A DNA stretch of 63,886 nucleotides from Gemmatimonadales bacterium UBA2989 (GTDB lineage Bacteria; Gemmatimonadota; Gemmatimonadetes; Longimicrobiales; Gaopeijiaceae), in assembly GCA_002346625.1 (NCBI GenBank), contig DEAF01000028.1:1-63886 (forward strand), in the 5' to 3' direction. Under the pieces are notes generated by a model. It was given only the letters and a program-made list of their open reading frames with translations, was not told the origin of the DNA and made no database searches. Positions 43,036 through 52,261 of this stretch are shown piece by piece. Position 1 is the first letter of the stretch, and each line of letters starts with the position of its first letter. The position numbers and the translations under genes are program-made.

Positions 43036-44262
43036 TTATGTTATCACTGATTCGCCAAAAGCCTCTTTTATAAGCTCTCGACCAATCACTAAACGTTGAA
43101 TTTCGTTAGTTCCTTCACCTATTTCACAAACTTTAGCATCGCGCATCATCCGTTCCACCGGATAATCAGCAGTGTATCCCGAACCACCCATGACCTGAAT
43201 AGCCTTCTGTGTCGCTCGCATAGCAAGTTCAGAACAAAACAGTTTAGCCATCGCTGCCTCTTTAGTGAATGGCTGACCATTATCTTTGAGCCACGCCGCA
43301 TAGTACGTGAGATGCTTGCCAGCTTCAATATCTGTAGCGATATCTGCCAATTGGAATTGAATGTTCTGAAAATTCCATATTTTTTTCCCAAATTGTTCAC
43401 GTTGGTTAGTATATTGTAATGCCGTTTCAAAAGCCCCTTCAGCTAATCCTAGAGAAAGGGCAGCTATTCCGATCCTTCCAGCATCAAGAGTTTTCATAAA
43501 ATTTATGAAACCCTCCCCTTCCTCACCCAAGATATGACTTTCAGGAACTAAAACGTTTTCTATTAAAAGCTCACGAGTGTCAGAAGCTCTCCATCCCATT
43601 TTATCTTCTTTTTTGCCAGATCGTACTCCCTCAAGAAATGGCAGTCCATCATCGTGCCCATAATCAAGTTCCCGAGTTATATCCAAATCTACTGTGGGCT
43701 TACACACGATGAAACTAGATATGCCACGAGTTCCTTTATCAGGATCAGTAACAGCTGTTATTATAAAAATCTCTCCTACACCCGCATGGGTGATAAAAAT
43801 CTTTGATCCATTGATACGGTATCCCCCATTCTCTCGTACAGCTTTCGTGCGTGTCCCTCCAGCATCAGACCCAGCACCAGGTTCAGTAAGCCCAAACCCG
43901 CTTATGACTTTCCCACCAGCCAACAGAGGAAGATATTTATCTCGCTGTAACTTGTTGCCAAATTGTAGAATTGGAGAGGTTCCTAAGGTAGTATGTGCAG
44001 AAACAGTTATGGCATGGCTAGCATCTACTTTAGCAAGCTCTTCCACTACCAGAATATAGCTCAAATAGTCGCGTCCCATACCCCCAAACTCCTGAGGAAT
44101 AGGCACTCCCATAAGCCCCATGTCTGCCATTTTTTTGATGTTTTCCCACGGAAAATCTTTCGATTCATCTATACTTCGAGCTATAGGAGCAATTGATTCT
44201 TGGGCAAAAGCTCGGACCTCTTCTACAAGGACATTGTGTTCTTCTGATAGATATCTATTCAT
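43036..44262 (-). CDS. Acyl-CoA dehydrogenase
   Basis: FAD-dependent acyl-CoA dehydrogenase, 408 aa with normal three-domain layout. Landmarks are GFGLTEPGAGSDAGGTRTKA (flavin and substrate binding), MGWRASDTRELLIENV, GGSGYTADYPVERMMRDAKV and GEGTNEIQR, whose Glu is at the SCAD/MCAD catalytic position. Short- or branched-chain substrates are likely, but chain length cannot be read. It is followed by a 153-bp gap and rng. It lies 4 kb from the carboxylase/hydratase operon and may feed it. Confidence 0.94.
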   Translation of the reverse strand: MNRYLSEEHNVLVEEVRAFAQESIAPIARSIDESKDFPWENIKKMADMGLMGVPIPQEFGGMGRDYLSYILVVEELAKVDASHAITVSAHTTLGTSPILQFGNKLQRDKYLPLLAGGKVISGFGLTEPGAGSDAGGTRTKAVRENGGYRINGSKIFITHAGVGEIFIITAVTDPDKGTRGISSFIVCKPTVDLDITRELDYGHDDGLPFLEGVRSGKKEDKMGWRASDTRELLIENVLVPESHILGEEGEGFINFMKTLDAGRIGIAALSLGLAEGAFETALQYTNQREQFGKKIWNFQNIQFQLADIATDIEAGKHLTYYAAWLKDNGQPFTKEAAMAKLFCSELAMRATQKAIQVMGGSGYTADYPVERMMRDAKVCEIGEGTNEIQRLVIGRELIKEAFGESVIT

Positions 44263-44373
44263 ATAACACGACCTAAAACCCTAGATGAGCAGTTATTCCT
44301 TACTGTAAAGATCATATGAACAAATGAACTGGATATACGAATATCGATATAATCATAAGGTACCAAGCCATTA

Positions 44374-44997
44374 CTAACCATTTTTATCTTTGATTCGGTA
44401 TTGAAACCAGTGGGCTAAAATATGGTTAATCACTAGATGGGCATCTTCAACCGGCCCGTACTCCCCTTGTTCAGCTTTGAAGTGGAGAACAATGTCAGCT
44501 ATTTCAGAAAGCCTGCCACCTTCAAACCCTACTAAAGCAATCACAGTAGCACCTTTTTTCAAAGCCCATTCAGCCGCAGCAACTACATTGGGAGAATTAC
44601 CACTAGCAGATATCACTATAAGTTTGTCTCCATCCTTGAAATGAATTCTCATCTGATCTACAAATACTCGATCATATCCAACGTCATTAGAAACAGCAGT
44701 TATGGCTGCCAGATTGTCTGTGAGAGCCATGATACGGAAAGTGTCCGAGACCCCCGTCTTCTTTAGAACGTCAAAACCGAGATCGTTAGCCATTGAACTC
44801 GCAGTTGTCGCTGACCCACCATTACCAGCTACAAAAACTGTATTGCCAGCTATTCGTGCAGACTCAAGTTCTTCCTCAAAAGCTGAAAGTTTAGAAAAAT
44901 CTAGAGACCTAATAATAGTTTGTAGGCGTTGTAAATAGAGATCAGCAAAAGATTCAATTGAGTCGCTCTCAGAAGCAGCCCTATGAAGATGATTCAT
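44374..44997 (-). CDS. SIS-domain phosphosugar isomerase, GmhA-like
   Basis: 207 aa with one SIS domain: FVAGNGGSATTASSMANDLGFD near residue 55, then SASGNSPNVV and HLVINHILAHWF at the C-terminus. This is the pattern of sedoheptulose-7-phosphate isomerases, which begin the ADP-heptose route for lipopolysaccharide core. The helical N-terminus is also as in GmhA. No other heptose genes are nearby, so a different ketose phosphate is possible. Confidence 0.85.
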   Translation of the reverse strand: MNHLHRAASESDSIESFADLYLQRLQTIIRSLDFSKLSAFEEELESARIAGNTVFVAGNGGSATTASSMANDLGFDVLKKTGVSDTFRIMALTDNLAAITAVSNDVGYDRVFVDQMRIHFKDGDKLIVISASGNSPNVVAAAEWALKKGATVIALVGFEGGRLSEIADIVLHFKAEQGEYGPVEDAHLVINHILAHWFQYRIKDKNG

Positions 44998-45026
44998 TAT
45001 TGTACATCCCTCTACTTATTATTGGC

Positions 45027-45042
45027 GAACGTATTATCGTTC
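45027..45042 (-). promoter_or_regulatory. Inverted repeat over the predicted -10 of the SIS-domain gene
   Basis: Inverted repeat GAACG-N6-CGTTC. On the minus strand its centre contains GATAAT, which with TTTGCT 16 bp upstream makes a weak promoter for the SIS-domain gene. Overlap of a palindrome with the -10 is the usual place for a repressor site. The rest of 44998-45202 is AT-rich with no other feature seen. Confidence 0.3.
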
Positions 45043-45202
45043 ACATCTTTTAAAAGCAAAAAACTTAAAGTTTCAATTTATAGTTTACTAGTAGGTAATT
45101 TATCCCTACATAATATAGTAAAGATGGCTTAAGAGAAGATCACTGATATAACAATCACAAGATTAGATAAAGATCTACACATCTATGAGAAAATATTAGA
45201 TC

Positions 45203-47407
45203 ATGCACAAATGTTTCATGATTTTCTCCATCGTGTTGGCCACTGTTATTACTATCCATCCGAACTTTCTATTAGCTCAATCTACTGACGACACCCTTGC
45301 TATCAGAATGAACCCTACAGAAAAAGATTGTATCGAATCGTGTTTTTCAGTGAAAGCTGTACGGATTATGATTCCACCAAAGATCGATGGTATTCTCGAT
45401 GAACTTTTCTGGAATGAGATCGAACCGATAACAGATTTCCGCCAGCGGATTCCAGTCGATGGAGGAAATCCTACAGAGAAGACCGAAGTACGTATAGCCT
45501 ATGATCAAGATAATCTTTACTTCGGATTTAAACTCTTAGATTCTGAACCCGATAAAATCATCCGAACTATTTTACAGCGGGAAGGCAAGGTTCCCTTTGA
45601 TGATCGTGTGGCCATAGGAATCGACACCTTCAATGATGACCGGAACGGATATGTCTTTGGAATGAATGCTTACGGGACACAGGAGGACGGCCAGTTCACA
45701 GACGAGGGACGCGTTGACTGGGTATGGGAGAGTGTATACTTAAGCGAGGGACGGATCACCGACAAAGGATGGGAACTGGAAGTAGCTATACCTTTCACTA
45801 CCATCCGCTTTCCTAGAACTGAACCGATTGTTATGGGTTTAGTTCTTTACCGTAGAATAAGACGTAAGAACGAAGATGTCTTTTGGCCACCTATGCCTCA
45901 ACGTTTCCGGGCCGGTATGCAGCAAGCTTCTCAGTACGCAGATCTGGTAGGCCTCGAAAACCTGAGGAGGAGCCGGAACATTGAGATAAAGCCTTTCGCA
46001 ATCACAGGAGCCCAACGGTCTTCGGAAGAATCCAACGTCGATTTTCTAAGGGATTTCGGTGCTGATGTGAAATATTCCCTAACCTCCAACCTAACTCTGG
46101 ATCTAACCTGGAACACAGACTTCGCTCAAGCAGACGCAGACAACGCCCAAGTGAACCTGACTCGTTTTAGTCTTTTTTTTCCCGAGAAACGGGAGTTCTT
46201 TTTGGAGCGTTCAGGGTTATTCACATTCGGTGAACGAAGACAAACAGAGGCATTTTTCAGTCGCCAGATCGGAATCGACAACGATATACTCGGAGGCGGG
46301 AGATTAACCGGACAGGCTGGGCCATTATCAATTGGAATTCTTAATTTACAAACTCGGAGCGATGGAGATGTGTTGGGGACAAACAACGCAGTTGCCAGAA
46401 TTCGGGTGGACGTCCTACCCAGAACCACCATTGGTGGAATCTTCACAAATTTACATAGCAACTCTGGCCACAACAGAGTCGGGGGTGGAGATATAGCAAT
46501 TCGTTTCTGGAACAGTAGTTCTCTAAAAATTTGGGGAGCTAAAGTTTGGGATTCCAAACATCTCTCCGGAAGTACATTCGCAGGTAGTACTCAACTGGAT
46601 ATTGCTAATGATCTTTGGCAAATAGGCGCAAGTGTGGTAGACGTAGGAGATGATTATCAACCAGGATTGGGCTTAGTTATTAGGAGAGACATGATACGTT
46701 ACCGAGGTAAAGCAGGGTTAACTCCCAGATTCGAAAAAAGTACCTGGGCTCGGCAACTCGACCTAACCACAGAAGGTACTTACATAGAAGGACAGGACGG
46801 CAACGAACAAACTACTGAAGTAAAATTTGATAGTAAAATGATGTTAAGATCCGATGACTATCTTACAATTCAGGGCAATAGGAAGAGCGAGGTTCTAGAA
46901 CAACCTTTCCGGATACGTCCAGGCTTGAATATACCGACAGGAAGGTATGAATTTAGCCAATTTGGAGCCGTACTAGGCACTAATCGAAGTCGACCTATTT
47001 CCGGAAAATTCACGTTTTCCAGCGGTAGTTTCTTCAATGGAGATCGCACTCAATTAAAGGGAGAATTGCGTTGGAGCACCGGATCACATCTCGTTCTAAT
47101 CTTTACCGCCGACAGGAATGACATATCTCTTCCAGTGGAAAACGGAGACTTTTCCACCACAGTACTTGGATTAACACCCGAAATAGCTATTAACCGAAAG
47201 TTGTTCGCAAATGGAATAATCCAGTACGACAGTGATTCTAAAAAACTTCAAACCAATTTCAGGATAAACTGGATACATACACCGGGAAGCGATCTTTTCT
47301 TAGTGATGAACACCGGCTACTTGATGGGGGACAACTTTGACCCCCATCAAGAAAGGTGGACACAGCGAGCTGGAGTTGTAAAACTAACGTATTTAAAAAG
47401 ATTATAA
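45203..47407 (+). CDS. Outer-membrane protein with CBM9-like and DUF5916 domains
   Basis: Exported protein, 734 aa. A signal peptide (residues 1-25) precedes a family 9 carbohydrate-binding-like beta-sandwich (about 50-250: IPPKIDGILDELFWNEIEP, VRIAYDQDNLYFGFKL, DRVAIGIDTFNDDRNGYVFGMN). The DUF5916 part has FPEKREFFLERSGLF and then many amphipathic strands, ending in a Leu, as in outer-membrane barrels. Such proteins are common in Gemmatimonadota and Bacteroidota; their substrate is unknown. Single gene on the plus strand, convergent with the catabolic operon, its stop only 8 bp from the neighbour's. Confidence 0.88.
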   Translation: MHKCFMIFSIVLATVITIHPNFLLAQSTDDTLAIRMNPTEKDCIESCFSVKAVRIMIPPKIDGILDELFWNEIEPITDFRQRIPVDGGNPTEKTEVRIAYDQDNLYFGFKLLDSEPDKIIRTILQREGKVPFDDRVAIGIDTFNDDRNGYVFGMNAYGTQEDGQFTDEGRVDWVWESVYLSEGRITDKGWELEVAIPFTTIRFPRTEPIVMGLVLYRRIRRKNEDVFWPPMPQRFRAGMQQASQYADLVGLENLRRSRNIEIKPFAITGAQRSSEESNVDFLRDFGADVKYSLTSNLTLDLTWNTDFAQADADNAQVNLTRFSLFFPEKREFFLERSGLFTFGERRQTEAFFSRQIGIDNDILGGGRLTGQAGPLSIGILNLQTRSDGDVLGTNNAVARIRVDVLPRTTIGGIFTNLHSNSGHNRVGGGDIAIRFWNSSSLKIWGAKVWDSKHLSGSTFAGSTQLDIANDLWQIGASVVDVGDDYQPGLGLVIRRDMIRYRGKAGLTPRFEKSTWARQLDLTTEGTYIEGQDGNEQTTEVKFDSKMMLRSDDYLTIQGNRKSEVLEQPFRIRPGLNIPTGRYEFSQFGAVLGTNRSRPISGKFTFSSGSFFNGDRTQLKGELRWSTGSHLVLIFTADRNDISLPVENGDFSTTVLGLTPEIAINRKLFANGIIQYDSDSKKLQTNFRINWIHTPGSDLFLVMNTGYLMGDNFDPHQERWTQRAGVVKLTYLKRL
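47320..47351. repeat. Perfect 11-bp inverted repeat at the end of the DUF5916 gene
   Basis: CTTGATGGGGG and CCCCCATCAAG flank a 10-nt loop, 56 bp before the stop codon. Neither strand has a U-run after it, so it is not a standard terminator. It would form in both convergent transcripts. Confidence 0.6.
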
Positions 47408-47415
47408 TAAATTTT

Positions 47416-47805
47416 TTAGATATCCCAACCCGCACGAGCAAGCATCCAGAGATTAATAATTACTGCTAGTATTGCTGTCATGTAGAAAGCCTGAGGAGCT
47501 AAAACACTAGGATCAAAAAAAGCACTCGCTATCAAGCTCGGAAGCCTCAAGCTATGCAAAATCCAGATAATCCTAGCAAACCAAACGTTTTGCCAACGAT
47601 ATAGGCCAATAAATACAAATCCAGCTATTAGAGCTCCAAGTCCAAGCCATAACCAAGGAACCCCAAAACGGAGAGGTAAGAGCGAGGGGTCTACTTGAAG
47701 CATGGCATAAACCGCAGACTCGTAAAGAAGAGCCACATGCAAATATACAAATCCAGCTTGACGGAATTTAGCTGTACGCGGGGCTGGCCATTCTTGCTTC
47801 AACAT
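47416..47805 (-). CDS. Small integral membrane protein of unknown function
   Basis: 129 aa with about four hydrophobic helices (residues 17-35, 46-68, 72-90 and 104-124) and a positively charged N-terminus (KQEWPAPRTAKFRQ). No family recognised. Last gene of the carboxylase operon by orientation; its start overlaps the stop of the 60-aa gene before it by 7 nt. The helices and operon place suggest an inner-membrane role, possibly as a permease-like partner, but this is speculation. Confidence 0.65.
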   Translation of the reverse strand: MLKQEWPAPRTAKFRQAGFVYLHVALLYESAVYAMLQVDPSLLPLRFGVPWLWLGLGALIAGFVFIGLYRWQNVWFARIIWILHSLRLPSLIASAFFDPSVLAPQAFYMTAILAVIINLWMLARAGWDI

Positions 47806-47981
47806 GATCTCTCCGAATCATCTTTATTCTGTTTACAGTATTGCACTCGCAAGAATATTCCCAGAAAGAGAACTAACAAGGCAACATTAACTAACTTGGA
47901 TTCTTCTAGAAAAATACCAGTCAAACCAAGCACTGCCCCAATTCCGAATATCCATATTCTCCAATTGAGAAAACTTACCAC
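47799..47981 (-). CDS. Very small membrane protein of unknown function
   Basis: 60 aa with two hydrophobic stretches (about 9-24 and 30-46) and a charged C-terminus (KQNKDDSERSC). It starts 29 nt after the enoyl-CoA hydratase stop and overlaps the next membrane protein gene. Its reality rests on good hydrophobic pattern, operon placement and overlap; there is no homologue I recognise. Confidence 0.5.
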   Translation of the reverse strand: MVSFLNWRIWIFGIGAVLGLTGIFLEESKLVNVALLVLFLGIFLRVQYCKQNKDDSERSC

Positions 47982-48010
47982 CTGTGGACTTATAAGAAAT
48001 AAGTGGATAA

Positions 48011-48781
48011 TCAGCCCTGCGATCGATCTAAAAACTGTCGCACACCATCACGACACTCCTTAGTTTGACGAGCAATGGCATTAACTTCCGCACCCTTAGC
48101 AATTAGTTTTTCGAATACACTTTCTTCCATTCTATAGAGCAATTCTTTAGAAAGTGCCAACGCCGATCCTGGTTTATTGGCAATCATATTGAGAAAATCA
48201 GATGTACCGCTTTCAAAATCAGCAGTCGAAAAAACACGATTGACCAGTCCAAATTTTTTACTTTTTTGAGCAGATATTATTTCACCTGTTGTCACAAGTT
48301 CAAATGCAACAGATTCCGTAACCTTACGCAACAAAATCGCCATAACCATAGCAGGAACAAATCCCAGATTTATTTCAGGATAACCGAATTCAGCATCATC
48401 TCTGGCTAAAACCATATCACAGGCAGTAGCTAAACCACATCCTCCTGCCAAAGCTCTCCCATGAACTATAGCTATAATAGGTTTAGAATGACGTCTCATT
48501 TGTATGAAGAGTTCACCCATAGTCATAGCATCGGCAACGCTTGCCTCATGCCCTAGGTTCGTAACCCTCTCTAATTCTGCTAGATCTGCTCCTGCACAAA
48601 AATCCTTTCCTGAACCCATAATAGCGATAACACTGACATCTTCATCCTCAGCTGCATAATTAAGTTCATCTGATAAAGCAGATATTAATTCACCGTTTAG
48701 AGCGTTCCTCTTCTTGGGGCGATTAAGGGTTAACCGGCACACCTTTTCTGAGACGTTTACATCTAAGATCGATGGCGTCAT
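48011..48781 (-). CDS. Enoyl-CoA hydratase/isomerase family protein
   Basis: Crotonase-fold enzyme, 256 aa. The oxyanion-hole segments are AIMGSGKDFCAGADLAEL (about 53-70) and HGRALAGGCGLATACD (about 108-123). At the second catalytic glutamate position the sequence reads YPEINLGFVPAM, close to the Glu of hydratases, but the first catalytic Glu is not obvious (GGCGLATA). It may act on glutaconyl- or branched enoyl-CoA rather than crotonyl-CoA. Its ATG overlaps the stop of the AtuA C-terminal-domain gene by 4 nt, so co-translation is likely. Confidence 0.9.
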   Translation of the reverse strand: MTPSILDVNVSEKVCRLTLNRPKKRNALNGELISALSDELNYAAEDEDVSVIAIMGSGKDFCAGADLAELERVTNLGHEASVADAMTMGELFIQMRRHSKPIIAIVHGRALAGGCGLATACDMVLARDDAEFGYPEINLGFVPAMVMAILLRKVTESVAFELVTTGEIISAQKSKKFGLVNRVFSTADFESGTSDFLNMIANKPGSALALSKELLYRMEESVFEKLIAKGAEVNAIARQTKECRDGVRQFLDRSQG

Positions 48782-49161
48782 AATGGATCATCAACCTCGC
48801 CCATAGGGGCCCTCCCCCGGCCTCTTACACTCTCAGCAATCTCATCTGGCACATCAATCTCTAAACGGAGCAGTGCCGTACTAAACACTTTTCCCTGAGC
48901 ATCGTTCATGAGAGAAATTGTGCCTCCCCCATCTAGAGAGTTATGAAGCAAAAAATTGACAGCCCCAAGATTAGGTAGTTCAAAGCGCTCAACACGACCC
49001 TTAACCATTTCACCAAAATGACCTTTTACAATATCCACTGTCAGAAGTTCTTTTAGGATTTCATAATGGTTCATATCATAAACGATCACACCCACATTAG
49101 CTGTATCGCCTTTATCTCCGGATCGGGCATGTGCCAAATCTACTAATTGGATCTTAGCCAT
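48778..49161 (-). CDS. AtuA-like C-terminal (ferredoxin-fold) domain protein
   Basis: Stand-alone version of the small domain that is normally fused to the C-terminus of AtuA proteins, 127 aa. Characteristic segments are LAHARSGDKGDTANVGVI at residues 9-26 and LPNLGAVNFLLHNSLDGGG near 62-80. It sits 32 nt downstream of the gene for the large AtuA domain and overlaps the hydratase gene, so the two AtuA parts are made together and probably form a complex. Its chemical role is not established. Confidence 0.85.
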   Translation of the reverse strand: MAKIQLVDLAHARSGDKGDTANVGVIVYDMNHYEILKELLTVDIVKGHFGEMVKGRVERFELPNLGAVNFLLHNSLDGGGTISLMNDAQGKVFSTALLRLEIDVPDEIAESVRGRGRAPMGEVDDPL

Positions 49162-49193
49162 ATTACTTCTTACGCTTAGATAATTGTAATAGC

Positions 49194-50570
49194 CTATACA
49201 TCGAACATCTCAACCTTCAAATAAGGTTCTATAACTTCCTTATCAATAAGGGCTGGCCAATACGCCATAATTTCTTGAACACGAGGCCTACCTGCAGCAA
49301 ATCCCGTAACCGAAGGAGGTCCAGACAAGATCAAGGGTGAGATTTCTCGAGTGAAACGCTCCACAGCTATCTTATCTTCACTCCTAACTCCTACACGAAG
49401 CTGAACTTCGGGAATATCTTGAGGAGGATAACCTGGTAGATGACCGTGAGTTGAATCCCAACCCACTAGTTCCGTGCGTATCTCTAGGTCAAGTCCAAGA
49501 AGATCAATTCGTTCACGGAGAATACGGTCTGCAGACCGAGCTTTGGCAGCAGCGTCAGGCCAAGCATATGTCAAAGTACCTACAGCTTTAAAACCACCAG
49601 ATACAGCTATTGAAACCTTCAAGGATTCCGTAGCTTCCCTACCTTGGACCCCTTCGACTCGAACTCGGTCGTTACCCTCATCTTTAAGTTCAATTGTAGT
49701 GAAGTCCGCAATAACATCAGGAGTGATGTACGTAATTGGATCACCCATTTCATACAATATCTGTTCAGTAACTGTGGCTCGAGTCACTCTGCCACCTGAT
49801 CCTTCATGCTTGGTTACTACAAAATTACCATCAGATCCTACCTCTATGATAGGAAACCCTACTTTGGCAAGATTCGGGATTGACCACCAGTCAGCAAGAC
49901 AATTGCCTCCAGTACTTTGAGCACCACATTCGTTTATATGTCCTGCTACTACTCCTGATGCTAAGCGATTCCAATCATCCATAGCCCATCCGAATTCGTG
50001 GATCATTGGTGCATATGTCAGAGCTGTATCAGTTGAGCGACCTGTCACTACTAAGTCAGCCCCTAGACTAAGAGCTTCCAAGATAGGTCGAGCACCCATG
50101 TAGACGTTAGCACTCTGGACTCTATCACGTATAACAGACAAAGGTTCACCCGTATCTAGATTGCGTAACTCATGTCCATCAGCTAAAAGTATGTCGAGTC
50201 GATCCATGATATCATCACCAACTACTATACCTATGGTAGCCCTCCCTCCAACTCCAGATTTTCGTCCAACATCGACCAAAGCTTCTGCACAGCCACGAGG
50301 ATTTACACCACCGGCATTAGTGATCACTTTGATACCCTTATCCACACAAATCGGAAAGATCTTTCCCATTAGAGGAACAAAATCTCGAGCATATCCTGCC
50401 AACGGATCCCGAGCACGCTGTTTCTGCATAATGGACATGGTTACTTCAGCTAGGTAATCCATCATTAAATAGTCGATGGGACCTTCTTTAACTTGACGAA
50501 CAGGTGCCTCAGGATCATCTCCCCAAAACCCCTGCCCTGAGGCTATACGCACTATCCCTTTTTCAGTCAT
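49194..50570 (-). CDS. AtuA-family (DUF1446) acyclic terpene utilisation protein, large domain
   Basis: DUF1446 protein, about 458 aa, lacking the C-terminal small domain found in Pseudomonas AtuA, which is encoded by the next gene. Landmarks: IASGQGFWGDDPEAPVRQ, DYLMMDYLAEVTMS, NAGGVNPRGCAEAL and VTGRSTDTALTYAPMIHEFGW. AtuA is required for geraniol and citronellol breakdown in Pseudomonas, but its reaction is unknown. The start is set at ATG 50570, overlapping the carboxylase stop by 8 nt; ATG 50582 and TTG 50585 are in frame. No good ribosome binding site, so coupling is likely. Confidence 0.88.
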   Translation of the reverse strand: MTEKGIVRIASGQGFWGDDPEAPVRQVKEGPIDYLMMDYLAEVTMSIMQKQRARDPLAGYARDFVPLMGKIFPICVDKGIKVITNAGGVNPRGCAEALVDVGRKSGVGGRATIGIVVGDDIMDRLDILLADGHELRNLDTGEPLSVIRDRVQSANVYMGARPILEALSLGADLVVTGRSTDTALTYAPMIHEFGWAMDDWNRLASGVVAGHINECGAQSTGGNCLADWWSIPNLAKVGFPIIEVGSDGNFVVTKHEGSGGRVTRATVTEQILYEMGDPITYITPDVIADFTTIELKDEGNDRVRVEGVQGREATESLKVSIAVSGGFKAVGTLTYAWPDAAAKARSADRILRERIDLLGLDLEIRTELVGWDSTHGHLPGYPPQDIPEVQLRVGVRSEDKIAVERFTREISPLILSGPPSVTGFAAGRPRVQEIMAYWPALIDKEVIEPYLKVEMFDV

Positions 50571-52260
50571 GGTTTGATTCATCAAAATTAAAATTCGGAG
50601 TTTCAGAACCTAGGTGAAAGGGTCCCAAATGAGGACCTGGGTTATTGAGAGATGCTCTTAGAAGATGTGCCAAAGCAGGGCGGAGTTCTTCAGGTAAAAC
50701 AATCTCATCAACAAAACCCCTGGCCGCAGCGAAACGGGCATCTAGTTGTCGATCATAGTCATCACGAACCTTGTCCATACTGGTACTAAGATCTTCGTCT
50801 GGTAGCTTACCTTTATCCTTAAGCTCTTTAATTTGTTTACTAAACAGGGCCATCACAGCACTATCCCCTTCCATAACACCCATACGACCAGTAGGAAGAG
50901 ATATAATGAAATCAGGATCGAACCCTTGTCCTGCCATAGCATAATAACCGGCACCCGAAGCATGATTCAGTGTCAACACTAGTTTGGGCACAGTAGCTGT
51001 AGCCATAGCCTCCACAAAACTAGCTCCTGCACGTATAATCCCGGAATGTTCAGCATCTGGGCCAACCATGAAACCAGACACGTCTTGTATAAAAAGGATC
51101 GGCGTCTTATGCCGATTCATAGCATCGATAAAATAGGCCACCTTTTCGGCACTCTCTGTATAGATTATCCCTCCAAAGCGAGGCGGACCCGAGCGATCAT
51201 CTCTAATCATATTCCTAGCATTGGTAATGATACCCAATGGTATTCCTTTGATAGAACCTGTACCACAGATCATCTCAGCAGCATAATCAGACTGGAATTC
51301 TTCAATCCCCTCTCCGTCGAGGATGCATTCCAGAACAGAATACATATCATAAGGTTGCCTGTGATTGGTCGGTAGAATTTCATAGAGATCTGTGGGTTCA
51401 CGAGAAGGTGGTGAAAAATCCTCAGTCTCCGAATCATAGGTATAAGAACTTTGATCACCAGATAATTCATTGATAAGCCTGCGAATCTTAGTCAAACATT
51501 TTTCGTCATCCGGAACCATATAGTGTGCAACACCACTCACTGTAGTATGTACTCTAGCCCCCCCTAACTCTTCTGCATCCACTGTTTGCCCAGTAGCTCC
51601 TTTTACTAAATTAGGACCTCCTAGGCCCATAAAACTTGTTCCTTCCACCATTAGGATTACATCAGAAAGAGCCGGCAAATAAGCTCCACCTGCAATACAA
51701 GGACCCATTACTGCTGCAATCTGGGGAATTCCTAAATAACGTCGCATAATAGAGTTATAGTAAAAGATACGAGCAGCTCCATACTGTCCTGGGAAAACGC
51801 CACCCTGATAAGGAAGATTGACTCCAGCAGAGTCTACCAAATACACAATAGGTATACGGCAACGCATAGCTACTTCTTGTGCTCGGAGAATTTTCTTGAT
51901 GGTTTCGGGCCACCAAGATCCCGCCTTGACAGTGGCGTCATTTGCTACTACAACAACTGTACGTCCTTCTACGGTTCCTACTCCCGTGACTACACCTGCT
52001 CCTGGAGCTTGTCCCTCATATTGGTCATAAGCAACCAACATGCCTATCTCCAACCAAGTGCTGTCCGCATCTAAAAGAAGACTCAACCTCTCCCGGGCTG
52101 TCAATTTACCCTGATCATGCTGGCGTTTAATTTTCTCAGGACCGCCACCTTCTATAAGTGACGAACGGAGCACCTTGAGCTCTTCAGCCAATACAGACAA
52201 ACCACCCTGGCCAGAAATATTATTACTCTCTTCGATAATCGAATCTTTATTAAGGGTCAC
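50563..52260 (-). CDS. Acyl-CoA carboxylase, carboxyltransferase (beta) subunit
   Basis: Biotin-dependent carboxyltransferase of the propionyl/methylcrotonyl/geranyl-CoA carboxylase group, about 565 aa. N-terminal half: KRQHDQGKLTARERLSLLLD, GVGTVEGRTVVVVANDATVKAGS and AAVMGPCIAGGAYLPALSD. C-terminal half: FIQDVSGFMVGPDAEHSGIIRAGA and HASGAGYYAMAGQGFDPD. The start is put at GTG 52260, 2 nt after the stop of the B12 gene and preceded by GGGGAAAG; the open frame to 52401 overlaps that gene and is unlikely to be used. No alpha (biotin carboxylase) subunit is in the window. Substrate undetermined. Confidence 0.9.
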   Translation of the reverse strand: MTLNKDSIIEESNNISGQGGLSVLAEELKVLRSSLIEGGGPEKIKRQHDQGKLTARERLSLLLDADSTWLEIGMLVAYDQYEGQAPGAGVVTGVGTVEGRTVVVVANDATVKAGSWWPETIKKILRAQEVAMRCRIPIVYLVDSAGVNLPYQGGVFPGQYGAARIFYYNSIMRRYLGIPQIAAVMGPCIAGGAYLPALSDVILMVEGTSFMGLGGPNLVKGATGQTVDAEELGGARVHTTVSGVAHYMVPDDEKCLTKIRRLINELSGDQSSYTYDSETEDFSPPSREPTDLYEILPTNHRQPYDMYSVLECILDGEGIEEFQSDYAAEMICGTGSIKGIPLGIITNARNMIRDDRSGPPRFGGIIYTESAEKVAYFIDAMNRHKTPILFIQDVSGFMVGPDAEHSGIIRAGASFVEAMATATVPKLVLTLNHASGAGYYAMAGQGFDPDFIISLPTGRMGVMEGDSAVMALFSKQIKELKDKGKLPDEDLSTSMDKVRDDYDRQLDARFAAARGFVDEIVLPEELRPALAHLLRASLNNPGPHLGPFHLGSETPNFNFDESNHD

Positions 52261-52261
52261 T

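Noticed and set aside
46165..46176. T-run in the DUF5916 gene as a possible slippage site
   Set aside because: The frame is intact and codes for the conserved FPEKREFF block.
47416..47981. Two small overlapping membrane genes as a toxin-antitoxin pair
   Set aside because: Both are hydrophobic membrane proteins at the end of a catabolic operon; no antitoxin-like DNA-binding or charged partner is present.
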